From Antedon bifida (taxonomy: Eukaryota; Echinodermata; Crinoidea; Comatulida; Antedonidae), in NCBI GenBank assembly GCA_963402885.1, contig OY727098.1, positions 22,864,717-22,928,716 of the forward strand: a stretch of 64,000 bases of DNA. The letters run 5' to 3'. Of this stretch, positions 13,101-28,100 are shown piece by piece. The notes below the pieces were generated by a model, which saw only the letters and a list, made by a program, of their open reading frames with translations, ran no database searches and had not been told where the DNA came from. A program made the position numbers and the translations under genes. Each line of letters starts with the position of its first letter. Within the stretch, counting starts at the first letter, position 1.

Positions 13101-16100
13101 CACAGTTCCAATCTAAATTTAATTTAACTGGATGTTTTCCTCTTGATTGATTAACTATATTGGTATAAAGCAAAATAAAGTGTTAGACTGTTGGATGATA
13201 TTCATTAACAGATATTTTTCAAATATATCCAGAGCCTCAAAATACTCAGGCGTATTATATGTAACCTCAACGTTAATGTCGGAAGCAATTTTTGCATTAT
13301 CTACATTAAATGATTCACTAAAAATAGGCTAAATAGCTTTTATCTGATTTAATGGTGACCACAAACAACAGCAATTTAACCAACAACTACAGCTTAATGG
13401 CTCAATTTTGCGGTCAAGCCATTTCATATGAAAAATCTGTAGACCTTTGATTTGATAAATAACAATGAGCCTATAAAATATCATTGTATGTAAAAGGTAT
13501 ACTGTGCATGAATTTCGACCATCAGGCTTCATAAATCTGATGAGTACATTTTAAAAAACATGATAGTATGAATCCCAGCATACTACTAAAGTTTATCGAT
13601 AAAATGTAGTCGTAAAATATAAGCGGGCAGATTGCCTAACATGAAGAATTACCACTGTTTGTTGCACAGATAATATCGTACAGACTTGTTATCACAAAAT
13701 ACATAAATTAAATTTAACAAGCAAAGCTTACGATGAGATAAAAACCAGACCGTTTAGAAGAGACCTGATTATGAACAAGTAAAGTTTTTCCAATCGGATT
13801 CTGCACATGCTCACATTGAACAGGCCAGAGCATAAGCCGGAAATGTACAACTTGTCTGAAATGATCAAAATGTCTATCTAATGTTTTTTTTTAAACTACA
13901 ATTGAGTCTGTTCAGTGATAGATCCTAATAAGGTCTTAAACATAAATTAAAATTTTAAATTAAAATTAAGGTTAGGCAATATATATATTATTTTAAACTG
14001 CTCCAACACACAAAGTGTACATCTACAGATACAGGGTACAAGCAGTCTTTGAGTCAGGCTTCCTCCTAGAAGACTTAGCATTACATTTCGTTGTTGATTA
14101 TTCACTAATTTATTGATCTATTATTCTTTATCATTCTAAAGTTGAAATAGTCAATGTTGAGGGAACTGAAAGCAGTCAATAACACAACATATTCATCATC
14201 ATTCCTTCACTTTACAAGTTGGGCTGCCAAAAACTACTGGGATCATTCTTTAATGTCACTCTCAATATTTTTTGTATTGAATATAAACATTAGAAACAGC
14301 TGACTGATGAAAAGCATCCTTCATTTAAAAGTACTTCATTAGATTGCCTAATAATTACAGTACCCACATGTTTATGCAATCATATTGTTGCCGAGTGTAT
14401 TTTGATTATAGAGCAAATAGAACTACTGGATGTACTTGTCGGTTTTCCTTTGAAACCAGCTAAGAGCAAGACTAAATAGATAATTGAAAAATAGTGCCGA
14501 TAACGCCTGTATAAACAATACACTTGTGGACATGAAGAGCTGTGCCCCGTTGAACTCAGACTGAGAACACCTTTACCCTATTTCATATCATCTACCTAAT
14601 TCATCACATCATCTGGTAGGCATAAAGCTATACCTGTATTTCTTTGCTTTTATTCAATTAATAGAAAAAGTCTACGCAAATGAACACAACTCGGTATATC
14701 CAGGCCATTGAATTAGTGATGATGATGTCGCCAATGATAATGATTAAAGACATACAGTAGATCAATATGAATGACGTTTGATAAAATAATTACTTTGTTG
14801 AGGTGATTTTATAACGATATAATAATTGTTAATAGTCAGGATGATTACAATGATTAAGGTTTAATGATGTTCTGAATACATGAAGAAAATAGACGTTAAC
14901 TGGTCTGCATTGGGCAGACCAAACTTCTCCTTGCAGTGCTTGTTGAAAATCGTAATGAGTACTACTAACTACTACTAAATTTGAGTAGCTACAGTACTGT
15001 AGATCTCCTCCTCATACCAGGCAAATGTTATTTCCAAACAAAATCCCTTAAAGGGGCATTCCACAGTATTTTTTTGTTACGGACGGGACATTTTTGAGAA
15101 TATAACTAGACATATCTTAGAAATAAAAAAGAATACAAGATTCAAAGTAGAATAAATGTATACATATATGGCCAATGTTTATTATGAAAGTCAAAAAAAG
15201 AAAAAAGACTGTACAAAAAAAATTTTATTATGAAAATTGTATGCGTCGCGGATGGGACGGCAAATGGACATGACTTTTGAGAAGGTTAACGTATTGTAAT
15301 ATTTCTCCTCATTTAAAAGAGATTTTAAAATTTGTTTTGTATTATTATGTTGCCAGATAGTTGTTTTAGATAACTGAATGTTAATTATAAAAATTGAACT
15401 GAAAATTTATTAATAAATATGATTTATATGTCGTTACGGACGGGACATTTCTAACGTCGCGGACAGGACAACTTTGTCCACGTTAAAAAATTGTATAATT
15501 TTGCTATTAAAAAAATTTAAAAATAAGTTTTTTACATCAATGTAATCTTTTATTTACAAATCAAAATATAATTCAACCTTTGAAACACTGTTTAAAAGTT
15601 TATGTCAAGTGAAAATATTAAAATTAATAAATATGAAATATTATTTATAAAAAATATAAAAAAAGCAATATTGTAAAATGTTATCAAAATATTTATTTAC
15701 ACTAATATAAAAGTTATGCTTGGCATATTAAACAAGACTTCAAGATATTAACACATTTAAGGAGAATCTTTAAAAATTGGCGTTGGCGTTTGATGTCTGA
15801 ATTTGTTAGTGGATCCAAGTTGCATCTGAAATTTCCTTCTATCCTTGCTTGGATTTAATAACTGTAGGCCTACTTCTATTAAAATTCAATCTTAATTATT
15901 TAGTATCTGATTTATTTATAAAAGGTTCTTGGTTGCAAATTCACCAAAGAATGAAATCTACAAAGCGATGACCGCACCCAATACTCCCATTCATACTGGT
16001 CATGTTGTTTTGGATTTAGGTATTGTTCTTTTGTGGATTGTTATTTTAAATACAGACCACAATGTTTTGTGATTAATAAACAGTTAACACCTTTGTACAG

Positions 16101-19100
16101 TACTTTTCAGCCTACAGTACAAAAACACTTTTTAATTCTTACAATATTGTCATCACATCCATAAAAAAAATGTCCCATCCGTAACATTCAATCAATTTTG
16201 ATGGTAATGTTTTTTTAATAAAATTAATTAAATCTATTACAATTTAATATCCTTAGGAGTTGAAAATTAAGATTTAAAATTAGGAATTAAATAACAATTT
16301 TAAAGCCATTACTTCAATAAACACAAGTGAGGAAAAACCCCCAATCGAAATGTCTCAGAAGTAACAATTATGAATTTTGAAACGCAAGTATGAAATTAAT
16401 AAACAATTTTAATAAAATACTTTATTATGAATAATTGGAGCTTACTTTAAAAAAAAGTAACTGCAGTATATTTATGGGCAAAAATGTTAACAAGATGCAT
16501 AGTTTTATTATGAAATAAAAAGGATTTAAATGATATGTGCCGTCCTTAACAAAAATGTCTGTCCCGTGCCTACGAAAAATGTCATCCATATATTTTTGAA
16601 TATGATATTTTCACCAAAAGTTTCGAAATATTTGTTTATAATGTATTGCATATAGTTTTAAAAGGAGAAAACAAAATATTAAATTGTGGTATCAATACTT
16701 TTAACTGAAATGTAAAAAACACCATAAAACTACTATTAAAATTTTGCGGATGGGACAATTATGAATTTTGAAATGTACATATGAAATTTAATAAACAAAA
16801 TATGTGTTATAAAATGCTTGAATATGTACAATAGGGACATAGAGTAACTATATCTGGCAAAAAAATATTTAAAAGATGCATGGTTTGTGAAATAATTAGG
16901 ATTTAAATGAAAAGTCCCGTCCGTAACAAAAATGTCCCGTCCGTAACAATATATTTTTGAAATATGATATTTTCATCAAAATCTAAAATTGTCAAAAAAT
17001 TTGTTCATAATATAATGAGATATAGTCCTCAGGAGGAGAAAATGAAATATCAAGATTTTTGCATCATTACTTTTAAAATAAATGTAAAAAAACCGCCTAA
17101 AACGTCGCGGACGGGACATTTATGAATTTAAAATGGATGTATGAAATTAATAAACAACAAAATTTAAATTAAATACTTGATTATGTATTATTGAGACATA
17201 AATTAACTATATCTGTTGAAAAAACAATATTAAGATGCATAGTTTATGAAATAAATAGGATTAAAAATGTCCCGTCCGTAACGCCAAATATGACTTTTTC
17301 ATATTTAATATTCAATAACTTAAAAAATCAATATCAGAAAAATAAAAAAAATGTTATTTAATAAACTTCAACATGTCTACTTTGAGAAATGGCCAAAAGT
17401 TACATCAAAATCAGTAAATGAAATTTTTAAACCCATGGACCAAATACTGTGGAATGCCCCTAAAATGTCCCTCCCACACTATTACTAATTCTATAATACA
17501 TTATTTTTTTCTAACCTAAATTCAATTGATCTATTCCTGTGCCGCCAGTAATTTGATAAAAATATAACACTGTTAATGGACTAATTTCAGCGATTGTTTG
17601 CATTAGCAAGCCATTCATCCTAACAAATTGATAATTTATCATTGCATCAATCAAACATGTACAATGATTTAAAGAGAAGATTTCAATAGTACAAATAAAT
17701 ATAGATATGCCAAGGTCGTGGAAGGGCACTAGTAGATAGGCCAGTTGTAACATGGGTGAAGTAATTGTAGTGGGAAGAACCGAACAAAAGTATTGTGAAA
17801 CAGGGGGTTAATTGAGAGTTGAGTTGGAAGGGGGAGTGGGATGTGAATTTTATGAAAAGTAGATTTTGTGTGTTACTGTAAAGCACACCATTTTAATGTA
17901 AACTTTTTTTAAAAGGCCTTTACCCTAATGCGATGTAGGTAAACTTTTATCACACAATAAAACAAAAATTACTGAAATAGTAGAAGAAATAAAATACCGT
18001 TCATATGATTCTTTTTGTTCAGAATTTACAAGCTGCAACATTCAGTTAAATAATTTATGGTAGTCTTTTAAGAAAAAAACTGTATATTTTATGAATAAGG
18101 AGGTTGGGTTAAAAATAAAATATGATAGAAGCATAGGTAAAAGCATTACAGGAGTCAGGATAATAAAAAATATTCACTGGACAGACATAATATCAGACTG
18201 TTGATTTGTGGTAGGGATAATGAAATAGTAGGTCTAATAGTACTAGAGGTAAAATAATTATAAGGCTACTAAAAAATGATTTGCTGACAGATATACACCA
18301 GACTGTATATTGATTTGGTCTAATGTATAATATAACAGAATGGTTTAATAATGTATTAATGTATATACAGGTAGTAGAAAATTATGGGGACACCTTCAGG
18401 AACCCACAAAGTGTCCCCTGAATAGAGGTTAGCAATGCGTTAAAAAATATTATAACATGGGTTCAAGGATGTAGCCAATCAGACACGCTGAAATGGTCAC
18501 GTGTGCATTCTTTACCTCTTCACTCTATCATTTCTCCTTGTTGTGTCCCCTGAATTAGAGTGAATTCTGAATAGGGAGGTCCCAATGGAGATGTTTCTAC
18601 TGTATAATTAGAAAGTTATAAAAGGATGGGCCCAACATTGTATAGCCTTTCTACTACCATACTGCCGACCGGGGATCAAATCCATCTCTGGACAGTACAT
18701 CTACTCATGAACAATACTGTAACATTCTGACAAGAAACAATTAATCGACAATTTAAAGATTGATTGAAGATTAAAATAAAATAAAAATATGAATGACAGT
18801 AAGGAGTACTAAGAACAGTTGTTATAATACTCAAAGTGAAGAAGACAGGATGTGTCAGAGATATTTTTACTAGATATACAGTATTAAGAATTTCAAGTGG
18901 AAAAAATCAGTCTTTTCATGGACTTTAAGTCTTCTTAAGTAAGATTTGGGCTTAGCAATGCCGTTTAAGTGCACTTGGCCATCCACAAACCTACTTAATA
19001 TTAAGATGCAATTTCCACTACAACCAAGGTTGATGACTATTCTTAATATGGTTGTGATTTAGAAGTAGTAATGGATTCAATTTGGGGAGTAAAGGTGTTT

Positions 19101-22100
19101 TTAAAAAAAATACATATACAGTATTGCAAGGTATCATAAACATAGAGCAACCGTTTGATAAAATAACCTTTCAATGTAGTGTACTGTAACATTGACAAAA
19201 TATATTAGTAAATTGCTTATCTTTACTGTAGATATAATACTTTTCATAAAACAATAATGTATAAATCAAAAATAAAGAGTAAAGAAAATTCACCTGATTT
19301 ACCATCTATGGTAAATCAGGTGAACAACAGGGTAGTGTGCATTAGTTGAGGGTGTCCACGGGTGTTGTGTTTGGTGGATCAGGCAGGTTGTTAAATTTTG
19401 TAGTAATTATTCTCTAAATATCCTGTCAACAACCTGTATCTTTTGGTAATAAATTGTCAAATCAGGTGCTAAATCTATAAACAAAAATACTCATATCTTA
19501 ATCACCAAGAATAGAAATTAAGGCCATGTAACAGGTTTGTGGTGTGCTGACAGTTATTGCATCGTTAAAACAGCAGTAATCGATAAAACTGTTTAATGTA
19601 ATTGCTGCAGGACTTGACACTGTAGTACTCTAACCGCTGTTAAATGTATAATTGTAGTAGGTCTGCCTATGGAAAGATCAATTAGCTCCAAATGTTTTCC
19701 TATTCGGAAAACAATGTCTTCTAAATTTAAATATAGTTTAATCACTGTATGTTTACTGTATATCAGTATTTAGTTATATATATTTCATATTTTATTACTT
19801 TTACTACTTTTACGCTGTAGATATTTGTTGAAAGAAATGACCAAAAATGTGATGTAATTGTAAGACAACATTGTTTGTAAACCAAAAAATTGTTAAACAA
19901 TCTTTGTTTGAGAACCTTTGATACATCTTTCATATTGCTTAGCAAAAGTCTTGATTTTACGCCCTGGTGTACAGAATGTATACTTCAGTTTTACTGTACT
20001 GTTGGCAAAAAGGAGTACTAGTCCGATGCTACAGTACTTATTGTGTCGTTATAATGCTAATGGTAAATATTATCAAAATGGCAATTTATGACAATTACTC
20101 AGCAATTTTGATGATCTCATACATATAATTTGTTGTTTGTACATTTGGTTGTAATTTAAGCAGAAAACTATCAACTTATTTCCACATAATTAACACATAT
20201 GCTTCTCATGTTTTGGGTGGAGTACAATTCTTTTTCAATGGCTGTCGTACATATTAATTCTAAGTGAAAAAATAGAAAAACATGACTTGAATATGGTTGT
20301 GTTGTGACGATAATAAAAGAGAGATTAAATATCTTCATTATATACAATAACATCAACATATGAATATGTTAAATCCAAAGTTTAAAATAAATTATGTTTG
20401 AAAAAATGGTGTTGGATTTCCACCCACGAATTGGCTGCTAGAACTGGCTGAATGGTTGGCATCAATGAAAGTGTTGCTCAAATTACTATGTTTACAATAA
20501 AAATTTAATAATTTGTAAATAACGTATTTGTGTTTAATAAAGCAAATCAAATTTCATAGAGAGATGAAATATGAGATTGAGTTTGATGTTATTGTGATGT
20601 GTAAATTGGACAGGAAAACATGTGCACTGAAAAGTAACAAATTAATAATTTACCAGGAGACATGGACAATTTCAGTGAATATGAAATAATAGTAAACTGA
20701 ATAAAATGACGATGATGGTACATTGGCATTCCGCGCCCCTGTGAGGGCATGGTTGGTGGATGAGCCCATTATTGCAGGAGAATACTAAAGGAATATTTTT
20801 GTATCACAGCTCTCAGGAGAGTGCAAGCTATTATCATTTATAAATAGTAATTTTTTAGTAATAAAATACAATACAGGTTTGTTACTCAAAATCACAAAAT
20901 CTATTATGTACACAAACAACAAAGTACAGAAATGCCATTGTTATAAGATTGATATTTAGTCAACCAAATAGACAATATAATATTTAGATGTATTTATTTT
21001 AATAACAGTTTCCAATTGGAATAAAAGCAATCATACTATATAAATAATAAAGAATAATAATTTTCAAGGTGTTTATAGATGATATTATTTTCATCAATAA
21101 CAAAGGTCACATTCCAATTCAATATGATCATTTCATCTTCAATAAGTAGATAAATACTCATTATTTATATTTGAAATATTCTCTATAGATTCGGCATTGA
21201 AAAATTCCTGACCATTTATCTTCAGAGTGTACTCTAGCATTTGTATTTTGATTGCGACGATTGAAGCAAAAAATTGAAGGTGAAATTAATGAGTTTAAAG
21301 CGGCTAGCTGCCATAAAAGGCTACATCATCATTAATATTTATCCATCAACTACAGTATGGAGTAGTAGTAATATTTATTCTTAGATATTGCTTCTTAATG
21401 GTCTGTGGTTATATTTTATGTGCATGTTAAAGTGATATTATGTATATAAAGTGCTATGTAAAATTACCTCCTTTAAAGTTAGTTATATGCTGTTGTGTGT
21501 TTTAGAGCAATATTGGTAAAGAATTATGAAGTTTAGTCAAGTGTCAAATTGGAAGAATAAGCTTTAAAAATGGCCAATGGATTTACTCATTGCCCTGGAA
21601 GAATGCTCCACAAAGCATCCTAATTCTCACTCAATTCGGATATAAATAAATAATAACGGTTTAGTGTAAAGTTAATGAAGCATTCGGTATTGCCTTTATA
21701 AAGTACCGTTCTTCATTCATTGACCGAAGAATGTCGAGTTTGTAGCCACCTTTCGTAAAGAAAACCATGTTATGATGTGTAACAGGTGAATGATAGATCA
21801 TCAACTTGTTTCTGCATCAGTACGATTTAAAGTGTGACACATATTGAAATAACTATTTTGTTATTATCTGTTATTTCTCCAACTATGGCATCTCTTCTAA
21901 CACATAAACAATAATAAACCATTTTGTTTTATTTACTATACTTTTAGTATAGGTGTAAAGTAAAGAATATAAAGACCTACAGTACTGTCTGTCAATATAC
22001 ACAGTTGGAAATGGGTACAGTAACATGTTGGACCCTACCCTAACACTGTTTGAAGACTAAACTGACCCTTTAATCAAACTATCGTACTCAACTACAGTAC

Positions 22101-25100
22101 ATTTATACAGTAGTCACTCTTATTATTTACAGGTTTTACCAATTCTATCAGACAGTGTATTTGATGCCTTCATGATTTAAACTGGAATGAATTGATTAAC
22201 TGTATTAAATAAAAGAACATAAAGATAATCCAAATTACTTAGATTCACCAGCAGTATTATGTAGTAATAGTGGACACATTCTGTTAATCTATTTTGGAGA
22301 GTATTCCAAGGATGTCTTTGACAAAAGCCACCAGTTATCCTTATTCAACCAGATAACACTTCATTGATAAGCTTTCTCTTGAACAACAATACAAAATATG
22401 TCATGGCAGTTTACATGGATTTGTTGAATAAGCATCAAAGTGTTGCCGACATAAATTTTAGATTCAAGACCATTAGTTTGTGATTTGTAACAACAAAAGT
22501 CTCGGACATCAAACATGTTCCGTTTGTCAACTAAAAAGCAATGTTAAAATATTTCAAAAGTAAATCATTTGATTTTGACACTACAGCTAGTCATTGCACA
22601 ATATGGCTTTTTATTCAAATGAGTGTAAAAAAACTGATTGTAATGTACAATCAAAACTACCACATGTACAGTACAGTAAAATCTAGAGGGTTTTAATTTC
22701 ATTGTTACTTAATATTATATATCGGCCTAGCTGTACAGTAATTTCATTTTTCTTTTTTGACAACCGATGAAAAAATAAACCAATCTACAAGGTCTATTGT
22801 ACATTGCAAAACTTTAAGTACTGTATTTAAACATTACCATTTCATTGCAGGAGGCCTGCAGTACTATATTAAACCTATAGCACAGTTGTTTTATAGTAAA
22901 GACATAAAATCTAATCTAATAAAAGAATATAAATGGTTATTAATATTGCACCAATGAGATGAGAAAACGTTTTATAGGAAAAACAATTCAATTTTATATG
23001 GAGCAACTATGAAAGTGTGAACATTTAACTTCTTACTGTACTATGAATAGAACATAATCTGATCTATGGTAATGGTTATTAACATTGAGCCAATGACATT
23101 AAAGGTTACTACTTAATATGAATGTTTAAGGTGGTTTTGTACTGTGTGTTCGAACCTTCCTTTATTAATACCTGTACTGAGATATGTCATTACACTTTTA
23201 GTGGAAGTAGAGAAATCATAAATGCCAACTTGTTGTTGACAGCTGTAGGCAACAAATCACCTTTTTTAATTCACCTAATCTGTTCAAATTGGTAAAGATT
23301 TATTTGACAACTAAAAAGTAACTCTATTAAAAGACCACTTGAAAGGAATTTACTTTTATTTTCGATTCAGAGTTAAACTTTGTTCTTATGCATGCTTTAG
23401 CTGATCCGAATCATATCCTAGTTAAGCTCTGTCTACACTATCAAACTAGTTTGACAACAACAGTTTGATATGCCCAAATATGGTAGTGATGTGCCAAAAT
23501 ATGGTAGTGATATGCTCAAATATGGTAGTGATATGACATCATCATGTCCATATATGGGCACATCACATTTTGTTTGTCACATAATGTTTGATGGTGTAGA
23601 CAGAGTGAATGCAGAACAAGCTAATACCAGAATGTAACTCCCGATAGAGCAAAATTCCTGCATGCCCTGATAGACAGCATTTTATCTCCAAGAGAGAACA
23701 TACTGTAGATAGAGAAACATAGCTTTAATACACTAAAGAACTGAAAGACCATTGGAATGGAGTATGTCCTTTTAGATGCATGCAACAGAAATTTAGCTTC
23801 AATATCAATCAACCATATTTCACTAAACCAAAAGGGTTTAGAAAACTATAAATTGCTAATAAAGTGGAAATATGAATATATCTATTTTTACTAAAAATGT
23901 AGTACAGTACTTTTAGTAGTATCGCAATAATTTAGTAGTATCACAATAAACTAACTAACTATATCATGTTATAAATCAGAAAGCTAAACATAGAAAATAT
24001 GACAGATAAGTAGACAACTTAAGTACCTATGAGATGTAATGTTCTAAATTCTTACAAGTTGTTACAATCTAAAGCTTTACTACTGTAGCTAATGGATTTA
24101 AATAACGTATCCCATGGCGCCGTAACCAGAAAGGGATCTGTTGTTGATATACATAGCTTTGGCAATAAATAAAATTGACTGCCTCAGGTGTCTTGTGTAT
24201 GAAATATGATGTAAAAATATTATAGTATTGTAAACAACAACAAATCAAGAATAATAGAAATGTTCCTGTGAAATTAAAGGTTCCTACAGTAAATCAATGT
24301 ACAAGATTTTTGGAACTGATCAGGAAAGATAACAAGAATAGAATATTATACTGTAGTATTGTAAATGAATTAAATGTAACGAATAAATCTACAGTACATT
24401 TGAATAACCGGAATATTTTAAATATCTGAATGTGCTTTGAACACAGGGTTTATATTTCAAATTTTAAATTGAGTCTAAAGCTGGCATATTTTCAGCACAA
24501 AATCATTATGATGGTGAATACATCAAATTCTAGCAGGATACCTGTGGTTTGATTTTGATCAACCAGCCACTCTGATTGGGCTGCATGCTATCCTGCAGTT
24601 TAATGTGACCAATCAAAAGAATCGCTTCATAAGAATTCTGCATGATGTCTTGTATCTTGATCTGACCAATCAGATATACTGTAGGTAGTGGATACCTGGG
24701 GGTACAGCATCACAGTATGTTGTTTTTACACACCGAACCATATCCAATATGGTTCCAATAAATGACTCAGACACTATTGACTTCCTGAACAGCGTTTCAA
24801 TCTGAATGTCATGTCACGTCCGACTGTGAACGCCAGACACTTTCACATTTTGCAAACGCAAAATTGTCTCGCAAGCTTTTTAACATGAATATCGAAAATT
24901 AAATTTCAAATAAAACATTACGAAAATCATTAAACTAAAGGTACTGTATGGATGAGGATATGCAAATAGATCCCATAGATTCCTAACATTAATATCATTT
25001 AATGTACTTAAAAAAAATCATGCTTGTTTATTAGTGTCAAACTTTCAATACTTTAAAATGATATTCAATACGACTAGACAGTATAATAACTGAATGGAAT

Positions 25101-28100
25101 CAAAAATGTTCTGGATGTTCTTATTTACTGAGAGAAAATTATTAATTTCCAAGATAATGGTTAGTTTGTTTATATGTAGCTTTTAATGTTATAAATGTAT
25201 CATTTTTATTTTAAATAAATCCAAACATTCTATCTACTACTGTATCAAACTTTATGTGATGCGCTCATATACTGTATGGACATGATGATGATGTCATATC
25301 ACTACCATATTTGGGCACATCTCATTTGTTTGATAGTGTAGACAGAGCTTTAGACAAATTCAAAATACCAAACATATCATACAGTAGTATGATAGTACAG
25401 TAGTATTATTATTTGTAGGAATGTTAAAAGATGTAAATATTTCTTTATAGTTTTAACTGGATAAAAGACAATACCTCAATACCACATGAGGGCATGGTTG
25501 CGGACTAGTCCATTATGGTACAGGGGAGTTATAGGAACTTTTTACTTTCGTATCTAAGCCCTCCCCCTGGAGAGCATGGGCTATCGGTTTATCCAGATAA
25601 GCTACAGTAGGCACGAAATAGTCTACGATGTTTATTAGTATGCTTATCTTACCTGCACCAAAAGCAAAGAAGAAGCTTTTCTTGGGATATTCATCAAGCA
25701 ACTCTTTCACTCGCATCGCCATCCGACGATTCCTTTTAATGATCAACTCTTCTTTAAAATATTCATCAATCTCATTTGCTGTGTTATATTCAACGGACGA
25801 GAGTGTTGTGTTCAGCACACTTGCCAACTGAGCTGTATCACGGTTGAAAATTACCGAATCTAAATCTCCGCAATTATAATGTCTAATAAGGTCTTCTGTT
25901 GTATATGACATGTGGCTATCCCCAGATCGTAAACTTTCATGCTGGAAGAGTGTTTGGTTTAGAGCAAATAACACCTGAAAGAAATAGTCAATTTTATTAA
26001 CTATTACTACAGTTATATCTACACAACGATAACACATAACATTTTATTTGGAAACAAATAATGATGACAGTGCCATAAGTGTGCAATATGAACTCATCTG
26101 TTTATTAATATCAAAGTTGATATTAAAGTCAGAGGGCATTGATCAAGCTGGTCAAGTACTTTGACCAGTAGAAAGTGACCTTGAATCTGTAGTAGTTGCC
26201 CTTTAGGGGGTCAAGCATTGCCAATGTCAAGGTACTATTAAGTTCAAATTATACAGTAGTAGACAGGTGAGGAACATAATGAGTAAATAATTAAAGATGG
26301 TAGTAAATTGTGCAGAACTATGGTAGGACTCTTACAATTCTTCTTGGATGGAGAGAAATAGGCATACAGTATATACATATATATATATATATACTGTAGG
26401 TACTATTAGACACCAAATAGACACTATTATGTACAGGTAGTACAACAAGTAGTAATTTAATTCCGTTTTTTTGCTTTATACAAAGAAATATCAAAACTTA
26501 AAAGATCGCCACTAATGATGTAAACATTGTACATGATATTGAAAGTTTTAAAATATTTTTAAATCTGTACATTAAAATGTTTCTCTTAATATCAAACATT
26601 ATTGCCAGCTGTGATACAATCTTGACATCTTACCCCCTACCTATAATACAATAATGAAAAGTAAACAACTTTTCCAAGTGCTAAACTAAATTAGGTTAGG
26701 TACAGATGAAAGTACAAATACTGTATGAAGGACATGAATCAATAATAATAGTCTATAGGCCCTATCTCAATTTAGTCTAAACTGTAGGCCCTATCTCAAT
26801 AATAGTCTATAGGCCCTATCTCAATAATAGTCTATAGACCCTATCTCAATATAAATGTAATGCTAATTTACTGTTAACATAATAGGAAGCAACCATACAC
26901 TGTAAACTAAATTTTGTATGTTGATTATTAAGTTATGTAATTGATTTTCAGACACCTAAAATACCAGATCAATATTGCATTGACTGTGAGCTAAATGACT
27001 AATTAACGATGAACACTCTTTAAATGGCCCTAATTGATTACTTTATTGGCTGCTAATAACAATGTCCAATTATGAAATACTTATATCCAATGATGCACAT
27101 TAGCACATCATTGAGGAACATAATGAAATCTTATCATAACAGAACCTGTCTTAAAAATTCTTTGATCTTTTAAGTTTTACCTACCTTGCTAATTATAATC
27201 CATTAGTACAGTATGGAAGCACATTATGTGGATTAAAGGCCTACATGGAAGTACTGTATGAGGACCTTGAAGAAGGATAAAACTAACCTTGTGTTTCCAC
27301 TGCAAAAAATGATGTATTTTAATACACTGTATATCAGGTTAGACACAGAAATACAGTACCCCATGATTGTATTTGGCAGGTTACAGGGGTATATTGTAGT
27401 TTATTACTAAACAAAACTCAATTGTAGTCTCATTACTGTATCACGTGTTCTGCAAGAATTTTATCTTTCTGTATTACAACTTTTGTCATTCACAAAATGT
27501 TTTTCATTTTGATGATTAACATTTCTTTGAAATTTTAGTTTGTGGTTGAAATTTAGGCATCTGACCATTACTTGCATAAAATAATCAAATTTAAATCAGT
27601 TAGAAATTAATTTTGGTGTCTAAAAACGATGGCGTTTCCTGACGGTCAACTGGGAAGGAAATGAAATAGCGATATGGGACATTCCCAATAGGCATGCATT
27701 ATTATGAAGACACCATGAGCCAATTAAGGTAGCCATGGTTGCTACGACCATCAAACTCACCGCTGTAACACACAACCACCGACAGCCCTGCAGGAGTTTC
27801 AAATTAGTGATGTCTTCACAACTAACGTACCAAAAACTCAACGAATCGAATCCCCAGAATAACAAGTGGAATTAGTTTGAAAAACATAGGATTTGGTTCA
27901 ACCTACTTACAGAGTACATGTACCCATGTTGCTGTTTCACATGTTCTAACGTGCTTACATAAACAATATTAATACAAATCAACACAGATGGTCAGACATT
28001 TCCGCTTTTAATATCTGTAGGGCTTCCCTTCTAATGCATCTGTCAAAACACTTTTGAAGGACTCGTTAATAAATCTGGGGCAAGATTCAGTCAAAATATC

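Larger units (their letters stand above)
10719..25652. other. TIKI intron 3 (14.9 kb)
   Basis: The largest intron of the gene. It separates the split GAGH metal-site motif. It holds the 2.4-kb inverted-repeat element (15053-17460), a possible miniature element near 18370-18604, a perfect hairpin at 19289-19324, dispersed repeat R1 copies near 20731-20835 and 25478-25627, and two TTA-flanked palindromic elements (23425-23606, 25232-25350). No coding exon of any other gene could be supported on either strand. Confidence 0.6.
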
